Source of the DNA: Phycisphaerales bacterium
GTDB taxonomy: Bacteria; Planctomycetota; Phycisphaerae; Sedimentisphaerales; Anaerohalosphaeraceae
Direction: 5' to 3'
DNA: 9,424 bases
NCBI GenBank assembly: GCA_011053245.1
Contig: DRGS01000163.1
Span: forward strand, 1-9,424
A program made the position numbers and the translations under genes. Below are positions 4,501 to 9,424 of this stretch, piece by piece (within the stretch, counting starts at the first letter, position 1; each line of letters starts with the position of its first letter). Below the pieces are notes generated by a model, which saw nothing but the letters and a program-made list of their open reading frames with translations, was not told the origin of the DNA and ran no database searches.

Positions 4501-7029
4501 TTATTCCTCTTCCTCTTCCTCAACCTCCTCTTCCTCGTCCTCCTCGTCTACATACTCGACCGTCTCTTCCTCATCCTCATCGTCCTGCTCGGTAAGGTCA
4601 TCGTAACCTGCCACCTCATCAGCTAACAGATTCTTCTTCGCCTGTTCATATTCAGCGGCACTCATCGCCACTTCGCGAGCCTGGCTGCCTTTATACTCAC
4701 CCAATATCCCCGCCGCCGCCATCATCTCAATTATTCGCGACGCACGCGCATAGCCGATACTCAGCCGCCTCTGCAATAGCGACACGCTCCCGCGCCTCGT
4801 TTCGAACACGATCTTCACCGCTTCATCGAACATCTCATCCTTACCCATCCCCGAAATATCAACCTTATTAAGCTGCATCAGCTCCGGATGGAACTGCGGT
4901 TGAGCGACTTCCTTAAGATGCTTTACGATCCGCTTCAATTCACCGTCATCGAGAAACGCCCCCTGCGCACGGATCAGATCGCTCGTACCCGGTTTCAAAA
5001 ACAGCATATCACCCTGCCCTAACAAAGTCTCGGCCCCGTTTTGATCGAGAATAATACGGCTGTCCATCCTCGCCGCCACCCTGAACCCGATCCTCGCCGG
5101 CATATTCGATTTGATAAGCCCCGTCACCACCGTCGCCTGCGGCCGCTGCGTCGCCACGACAAGATGAATACCAACCGCACGGCTCTTCTGGGCAAGCCGA
5201 ACAATAAAAGACTCGATCTCCTTCGCCGCCGTCATCATAAGGTCGGCAAGCTCATCGATAACTATCACAATATGCGGCAGCTTCTTCGGTATCTTCGCCT
5301 CTTCCTCCGGCGTACTTGGCTGGAACCGCTCAATTATCTTTTCCGCACCGAGCTTGTTATACGAAACAATGTTCCGCACCTTCGCCTCCGCCAAAAGTTC
5401 ATACCGCTCATCCATCTTCGTCGTCGCCCATTCCAATATCTGCTCGGCCCGTTTGGTCTCCGTGATCGTCGGACACATCAAATGCGGTATCGACTCAAAC
5501 ACAGCCATCTCAACCATCTTCGGGTCAACAAGGATCAGCTTCACCTCATCCGGACGCCTCGTCAGCATGATGCTCGTTATGATACTGTTTATGCAAACAC
5601 TCTTACCCGAACCCGTCGTACCGGCGATAAGCAAATGCGGCATAGACGCCAGATCGCTCACTAACACTTCACCCGAGGAACTTTTACCCAGAAACAGCGG
5701 TATCTGCATCTTCGCGGGTTTTGACTTGCTATTCTGGACCAACTCCTTAATACGCACGATCTCACGCTGACTGTTCGGAGCCTCAATCCCTATCGTATGC
5801 CTGCCTGCAAGCGGAGCAACCACACGCACCGAACCTGCCCCCAGCGCACGAGCCATATCGTTGGCAAGATTCGAGATCTGACTGACCTTAATGCCCGGAG
5901 CAAGCTCCAGTTCGTACATCGTTATCGCAGGCCCCGGCTCAGCATTGACAACATGAGCGTTCACCCCGAACTCGGCAAGCAGTCTCTCAAGCGTCTCCGC
6001 CTTGCGATCGACCATCTTGCCCTGAATAGCCGCAAACCCGAACTCCGGCTCCTCAAGCAGATCCATACCCGGCAGTTCATAATCCTCATAACTCTTGGGT
6101 ACATAAACTTCCGGCTCAGGTTCAGCCTTTTTCGCTGCCGCCGCCTTACCGCGTTTCGACTTCTTTCGCCTCAGCTTCCTCTTAACCTTAACCGCAATAC
6201 CTTCGCCCTCGGCTTCTTCATCCTCAACTTCCTCTTCGCCCTCTTCTCCGTAGTCACTCACCGGCCCGGCGATATCCTCAAGGTCATCATCCCTGTGCCA
6301 CGAGAACAAGTGTCTCTTCTTCTCCGGCTTGGGCCTCTGCGTCTCGGCAAGGTTCCGCCATATCTCGCTCATCGCCTGCGGCTGCGCCCTCGCAGCCGAC
6401 CATGCCGGAACCGCAAGACCGAAAACCTTCCCAACACCGATACCGAACCATCGAACAGCTGTAAGCACCAGCACATCCGCTAACAGTATCGCACCCACTA
6501 TCCACGCGCTGACGATAACGATACACGTCCCCAACGCGGCAAGATGCCCCTTCAAAAAATCACCAGCTGCGATCCCAAGGATCCCCCCACCGCCCATCGG
6601 AAAAACTCCGCTGCCGTACGGCCACCTCTCCGCAAACGGCCAAAGCAGATACCACGTACTCGACATCGCGACAACCAGCAGAAAAAGTCCCGTCCACCTC
6701 AGGACTGGCTGGGTCAGATTCACCCCCGCAAGACTCACCCCTAACAAAGCGACTAACGAGACAAGCAGCAAAAACACGCCCGGCCCCACATAATACATTA
6801 AATAGTATGCAAGAAACGCCCCAACCGTACCGCACCAGTTAGCCGCATGACTGTCATGCACGCTCGCATAATCTATCAGAACCTCACCATCGGCATAGTT
6901 ATTATGCGGCCAGGCATACTCGCTCGGCTTATCGCCTATATTAAAACTGATGCAACTAAACAGCAGCACAACACACACGGTAAGTGCAAACCCTTTCAAA
7001 GCAAGAAGATATAAATTGCTGCTCTTCAC
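4501..7029 (-). CDS. ftsK: DNA translocase FtsK
   Basis: Membrane-anchored hexameric ATPase that pumps DNA through the division septum and aligns dif sites for XerCD dimer resolution. With the GTG start at 7029 it has 842 residues. About four membrane helices lie in residues 1-200 (for example LYLLALKGFALTVCVVLLFS, VFLLLVSLVALLGVSLAGV). A highly charged linker follows (acidic EEGEEEVEDEEAEGEG, then basic VKRKLRRKKSKRGK). The alpha and beta motor domains come next, with Walker A GTTGSGKSV (K476) and Walker B VIVIDELAD (D592, E593). The winged-helix gamma domain (MFDEAVKIVFETRRG, SIGYARASRII) spans about 730-795. The protein ends in a long Glu/Asp tail. An open frame continues to TTG 7164, but only GTG 7029 has a real ribosome site and places the start just before helix 1, as usual for FtsK. 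mgtC follows by 33 bases. Confidence 0.96.
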   Translation of the reverse strand: MKSSNLYLLALKGFALTVCVVLLFSCISFNIGDKPSEYAWPHNNYADGEVLIDYASVHDSHAANWCGTVGAFLAYYLMYYVGPGVFLLLVSLVALLGVSLAGVNLTQPVLRWTGLFLLVVAMSSTWYLLWPFAERWPYGSGVFPMGGGGILGIAAGDFLKGHLAALGTCIVIVSAWIVGAILLADVLVLTAVRWFGIGVGKVFGLAVPAWSAARAQPQAMSEIWRNLAETQRPKPEKKRHLFSWHRDDDLEDIAGPVSDYGEEGEEEVEDEEAEGEGIAVKVKRKLRRKKSKRGKAAAAKKAEPEPEVYVPKSYEDYELPGMDLLEEPEFGFAAIQGKMVDRKAETLERLLAEFGVNAHVVNAEPGPAITMYELELAPGIKVSQISNLANDMARALGAGSVRVVAPLAGRHTIGIEAPNSQREIVRIKELVQNSKSKPAKMQIPLFLGKSSSGEVLVSDLASMPHLLIAGTTGSGKSVCINSIITSIMLTRRPDEVKLILVDPKMVEMAVFESIPHLMCPTITETKRAEQILEWATTKMDERYELLAEAKVRNIVSYNKLGAEKIIERFQPSTPEEEAKIPKKLPHIVIVIDELADLMMTAAKEIESFIVRLAQKSRAVGIHLVVATQRPQATVVTGLIKSNMPARIGFRVAARMDSRIILDQNGAETLLGQGDMLFLKPGTSDLIRAQGAFLDDGELKRIVKHLKEVAQPQFHPELMQLNKVDISGMGKDEMFDEAVKIVFETRRGSVSLLQRRLSIGYARASRIIEMMAAAGILGEYKGSQAREVAMSAAEYEQAKKNLLADEVAGYDDLTEQDDEDEEETVEYVDEEDEEEEVEEEEEE

Positions 7030-7036
7030 TAAAAAA

Positions 7037-7042
7037 CTCTCC
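7037..7042 (-). promoter_or_regulatory. Ribosome binding site that sets the ftsK start
   Basis: GGAGAG on the minus strand lies seven bases before GTG 7029. The upstream in-frame candidates (ATG 7071, ATG 7095, TTG 7164) have no comparable site. Confidence 0.75.
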
Positions 7043-7197
7043 AAAAACCGAAAAAACACCCTTTTCAACATTAAAACAGCGCACCAACACCACATAAGCG
7101 CATCTATTAGTATCGGCAAGACCCCCAATTTAACTGAATAATTAGAGCAAGAGGACAAAAACAATGGCCTGATTTCGCGGTTAAAGGCTTTTTGGCA

Positions 7198-7213
7198 ATG
7201 ATTTATAAATCAT
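7198..7213. repeat. Perfect 16-bp palindrome upstream of ftsK
   Basis: ATGATTTATAAATCAT is identical on both strands and sits in the 214-base gap between the receiver gene and ftsK, about 170 bases ahead of the ftsK start and five bases after repeat copy 2. It could be a dimeric repressor site for ftsK or a stem-loop at the receiver transcript end. No T-run follows it. I see no convincing ftsK promoter nearby to settle this. Confidence 0.55.
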
Positions 7214-7217
7214 GCAA

Positions 7218-7243
7218 CGCGCGAGTAATAAATACCATTGGTA
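7218..7243 (-). repeat. Stop-linked repeat copy 2 (behind the receiver gene)
   Basis: Directly after the stop TGA the minus strand reads TACCAATGGTATTTATTACT and then CGCGCG, differing from copy 1 (3983-4008) at three positions. ATACC/GGTAT forms a 5-bp hairpin with a 3-base loop; the substitution in the loop keeps the stem intact. Confidence 0.6.
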
Positions 7244-7678
7244 TCATTCAAAGGTGTCGATTTCGGCCAGAGATTGGCCTGCCCCGATATTGTCAAGAGC
7301 CTGGAAGAAGATCTTACGCTCAAGCGGTTTCGACAAAATTGCATTACAGCCGAGCTTAAGGCATTCACTTGTGATTTTGCTATCTGTAGCGATAGTCAGA
7401 ACCATAGTCGGTATATCCTTGAAGTCGGGATCCTCTTTCAGTGCCCGCAGAACTTCAAGGCAGTCAAAATTGTGCATAGAAAGCGACAACAGCAGCACAT
7501 ACCTTCGATTAGCCAGACACTTCCCCTCTCTGGCAGCCGCAAAAAAATCGAGTATGCCACTACCATCACCGAACCGAATGATCGGCCACTTAATACCCCA
7601 GCGAATAATATTTCGTTTCGTCAGAATGAAATGCCCCTCGTCCCCCTCGCCGATGATGATCGTCACATCGTTATCCAT
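7244..7678 (-). CDS. Stand-alone receiver-domain protein lacking the phospho-acceptor Asp
   Basis: A 144-residue single CheY/Rcp1-like domain without an output domain. The fold signature is clear: beta-1 NDVTIIIGEGDEGH, FGDGSGILDFF, CLEVLRALKEDPDFKDIPTM, beta-4 VLT with T95, ECLKLGCNAILSKP with K117, and a last helix. The phosphorylation site is lost: where the family reads LLLDLNMP, this has LLLSLSMH, so Ser65 replaces the Asp. The acidic pair is also half gone (GEGD, with Gly12 in place of the second acid). It is therefore a pseudo-receiver, probably acting by protein binding rather than phosphorelay. Start: ATG 7678; a TTG at 7708 would add ten residues, and neither has a perfectly spaced ribosome site (GGGAAG lies 12 bases before the ATG). 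It has its own promoter and no kinase gene nearby. Confidence 0.85.
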   Translation of the reverse strand: MDNDVTIIIGEGDEGHFILTKRNIIRWGIKWPIIRFGDGSGILDFFAAAREGKCLANRRYVLLLSLSMHNFDCLEVLRALKEDPDFKDIPTMVLTIATDSKITSECLKLGCNAILSKPLERKIFFQALDNIGAGQSLAEIDTFE

Positions 7679-7749
7679 ACTGAGATCTGCTTCCCATAAA
7701 AAAAGCAATACAAAAGATTTCCGAGGATTCTACCGGAAAGCAAAAGGAA

Positions 7750-7778
7750 AGTAAAAGGAAAAATCACGAAAGTGTCAA
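7750..7778 (-). promoter_or_regulatory. Candidate promoter of the receiver gene
   Basis: On the minus strand TTGACA (7773-7778), a 17-base spacer and TTTACT (7750-7755). The -35 is perfect and the -10 matches four of six. The leader would be about 65 bases, separating this gene from the Clp-like gene upstream. Confidence 0.55.
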
Positions 7779-7840
7779 CTATATGGCACTGAAACCAGAT
7801 TATTTCTCAGAAATCCCCATAACTACCCCCCCCCAAATAG

Positions 7841-7869
7841 CGTAACATGCTGTCAATAAAGACGTTACG
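7841..7869 (-). other. Nested hairpin over the stop codon of the Clp-like gene
   Basis: CGTAAC (minus, 7864-7869, containing the TAA stop) pairs with GTTACG (7841-7846), and GTC/GAC pairs inside. On the minus strand it is followed by CTATTT and then nine Gs (7826-7834). Perhaps a transcript end; it lacks a U-run. Confidence 0.35.
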
Positions 7870-9358
7870 GGAAAGTCCGTATGCCGCCTCGAAGCCGGCT
7901 TAAATTATCAAGCTTTACCTGGGCGGAATCGGCCCTTTTTTCGAGACCGTAAACCGTCACATTCAGCGGCAAGGCTCCCGGATATCGCCTCGCCAATCCG
8001 AGTAATTTACGGTAGTCCCTCATAAGACCAGACAACACGAAAGACAGTTCCTCCATCAAACGCCCCTCATCGGCGCCCTGATAGTCGGTTACGATCCGGT
8101 CGACCTGCCCGACCCGGTTGCGACGGTCGGACCCCTGCAGCCTTGGGTTTCTACGATCGCCGCGAGAGGTAAATTGTGTTTGCATTTCCGTTCCGCGGCT
8201 CCGCTGCTCGATGACCTTATCCAACTCTTTACCCAGAAGATTGCTGCGACCCTCAAGATCGGTAACTGAGGCGAAAAGTTTTTCGATCTGACGCCGGTTC
8301 TGCAAAAATTTCGCCACCGATTTATCTATCACCGCACTTCTGGTCAAACGTCCACCCTCGGCATGCATTAGAACAAGAATATCCTTACGAGAAGTAGCGA
8401 TCCCGTCGGCCATTTTGCTATAGACTGCCTCCTCAGCGGATAGGACCAGCTCGTTTTCACGGATGACAGATTCGACCGACCCATAGTCTGCGCCGGGTAC
8501 TTCTTTAACTGTCGACTTGGTCCACGTTTTCACCAGCACCTGTGTCGGAACCTTGTCGGCCCGATCGATAAAAAACTTCTTACCGTTACTGTCGGCAACT
8601 TCAATTGCCTCGATCCTGGTATCAAAAAGCGCCATAGCCAATACCTTCGGCCTCGCGTTCCTGACCGCAAGAGAAGCGACAAAGTTCTTGTACGCTGCAA
8701 GAGACTTCGAACTGTACGTCTGCCGGTACTCGTCAATAGACGCCTCATCCATACCACGGGCCAGAACAGGAGCCTCAGAGCCAATAACGGCGCCAGGCGA
8801 GATGTAGATCTTATCGCACGCAAATGCAACCGCTGCCGCCGCTGAATAAGCACCGCCGAACTTGTCGCCCGTTATATACGCTATCACCGGACAGTTAGTC
8901 GTATCCGTAATAGTCGCGCAGACATCACGCATGTAGTCACCGCGACCGCCGGGAAGATCGATCTCGATAAGAATAAACTGCGGACCTTTATTGGATGCGT
9001 CACGGATCGTTTTAGAGGCAGCTTCTGTGACGAGCTTCGAGATCAGCGCCTCCTGAAGATGCAGCGGTATAACGATGACATTGTCGCGACGCCCTTCACC
9101 GTTGACAGTAACATCATAATCTCTGAGATCGAGCGGCTTGAACTTCTTCTCCTCCGCTATATACACACGCGTCTCATCGCGGATAACTTTCTGCGTTGCA
9201 AAACCGTGAAAGATCTCACCGCTCTCACGATGCTTGAAAGTGTCACCAAAACAATCACCGGCGATCAAACCGCACAAAACACACACAACAGCTATCCGTA
9301 ACCCCCGGAACCGTTTAACAAACCGCCCCGCCACATATTCCCGAGCCAGCGTATTCAT
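7865..9358 (-). CDS. Exported ClpP/crotonase-fold protein resembling the NfeD protease domain
   Basis: A 497-residue protein starting MNTLAREYVA. A basic N-terminus and hydrophobic RIAVVCVLCGLIAG (21-34) form a signal peptide or anchor. Residues 92-200 are a ClpP-class serine protease-like core: ILIEIDLPGGRGD (129-141) as the oxyanion region, VIAYITGDKFGGAYSAAAAV with probable nucleophile Ser172, then ACDKIYISPGAVIGSEAPV, as in NfeD and SppA proteins. A conserved-looking AVRNARPKVLAMAL (231-244) is where NfeD places its basic catalytic partner region. After about 360 comes a charged, Arg-rich helical part of unknown type. The C-terminal membrane helices and OB fold of full NfeD are missing, so it is not a standard NfeD. 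Likely works in periplasm or at the membrane on membrane proteins. Start ATG 9358 with GGGAGG at 9367-9372, eight bases away. Confidence 0.75.
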   Translation of the reverse strand: MNTLAREYVAGRFVKRFRGLRIAVVCVLCGLIAGDCFGDTFKHRESGEIFHGFATQKVIRDETRVYIAEEKKFKPLDLRDYDVTVNGEGRRDNVIVIPLHLQEALISKLVTEAASKTIRDASNKGPQFILIEIDLPGGRGDYMRDVCATITDTTNCPVIAYITGDKFGGAYSAAAAVAFACDKIYISPGAVIGSEAPVLARGMDEASIDEYRQTYSSKSLAAYKNFVASLAVRNARPKVLAMALFDTRIEAIEVADSNGKKFFIDRADKVPTQVLVKTWTKSTVKEVPGADYGSVESVIRENELVLSAEEAVYSKMADGIATSRKDILVLMHAEGGRLTRSAVIDKSVAKFLQNRRQIEKLFASVTDLEGRSNLLGKELDKVIEQRSRGTEMQTQFTSRGDRRNPRLQGSDRRNRVGQVDRIVTDYQGADEGRLMEELSFVLSGLMRDYRKLLGLARRYPGALPLNVTVYGLEKRADSAQVKLDNLSRLRGGIRTFP

Positions 9359-9377
9359 GGCGCATACCTCCCAATTA

Positions 9378-9394
9378 AGTAAATTAACTTTACT
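9378..9394 (-). other. Inverted repeat just upstream of the Clp-like gene's ribosome site
   Basis: AGTAAA and TTTACT flank five bases, ending six bases before GGGAGG. It could be an operator half-site pair overlapping the transcription start, or a small leader stem-loop. Confidence 0.35.
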
Positions 9395-9422
9395 GCTATA
9401 TTCTACGCATTATAATCCGCAA
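9395..9422 (-). promoter_or_regulatory. Candidate promoter of the Clp-like gene
   Basis: On the minus strand TTGCGG (9417-9422), a 16-base spacer and TATAGC (9395-9400). A perfect TATAAT at 9409-9414 is an alternative -10, whose -35 would lie outside the window. Confidence 0.4.
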
Positions 9423-9424
9423 GG

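Noticed and set aside
6120..6240. Glu- and Lys-rich runs in the FtsK linker as an inserted repeat
   Set aside because: FtsK linkers are variable and charged in general, and the frame is continuous, so no insertion needs to be invoked.
4003..6793. Several plus-strand open frames of 130-230 codons inside mgtC and ftsK
   Set aside because: They are antisense shadows of strongly recognisable genes, giving Arg/His/Pro-rich products with no domain and no start signals.
1..9424. CRISPR array, prophage, toxin-antitoxin or complete insertion sequence
   Set aside because: No regularly spaced repeats, no transposase, integrase or small paired genes were found.

Overview
The window looks like chromosomal DNA of a moderate-GC bacterium, probably a planctomycete of the Phycisphaerae type. 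This is inferred from an exosortase-type PEP-CTERM protein, a tRNA gene without encoded CCA, and a housekeeping gene set with short intergenic gaps and GTG starts. No marker gene here proves the taxonomy. All genes but one lie on the minus strand, so transcription reads from high to low coordinates.

Right part (9424 down to 3323). First comes a secreted or membrane-tethered ClpP/crotonase-fold protein resembling the protease half of NfeD. A small single-domain receiver protein follows; it has lost the phospho-acceptor aspartate. Next is ftsK (DNA translocase for chromosome segregation and division), then an MgtC/SapB-family membrane protein and an M50 site-2 zinc metalloprotease. ftsK and mgtC are 33 bases apart and probably cotranscribed. 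The receiver gene has its own sigma70-like promoter. A near-identical 26-27 base element sits directly behind the stop codons of both the receiver gene and mgtC.

Middle (3322 to 2013). The only plus-strand gene encodes a small exported PEP-CTERM protein driven by a near-consensus promoter. A 21-base quasi-palindrome of a type I associate with REP/IS200-like elements lies in the convergent gap behind it. Upstream of the gene is a 434-base stretch without a coding gene. It carries a strong minus-strand promoter with an A/T-rich upstream element, about 200 bases of inverted repeats that look like a structured RNA, and then a promoter for the tRNA.

Left part (2012 to 1). tRNA-Gln(UUG) is followed by glmU and prs. 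GlmU is clearly short: the uridylyltransferase domain is complete, but the left-handed beta-helix acetyltransferase domain stops after its first coils and is replaced by a basic tail, with prs starting 16 bases later. prs (PRPP synthase) runs off the window edge. This block supplies UDP-GlcNAc for envelope synthesis, PRPP for nucleotides and a glutamine tRNA.

The most interesting points are the truncated GlmU, the pseudo-receiver, the uncharacterised structured RNA before tRNA-Gln, and the stop-codon-linked repeat pair. I did not find a clear new multi-gene system such as a defence, phage or biosynthetic island.
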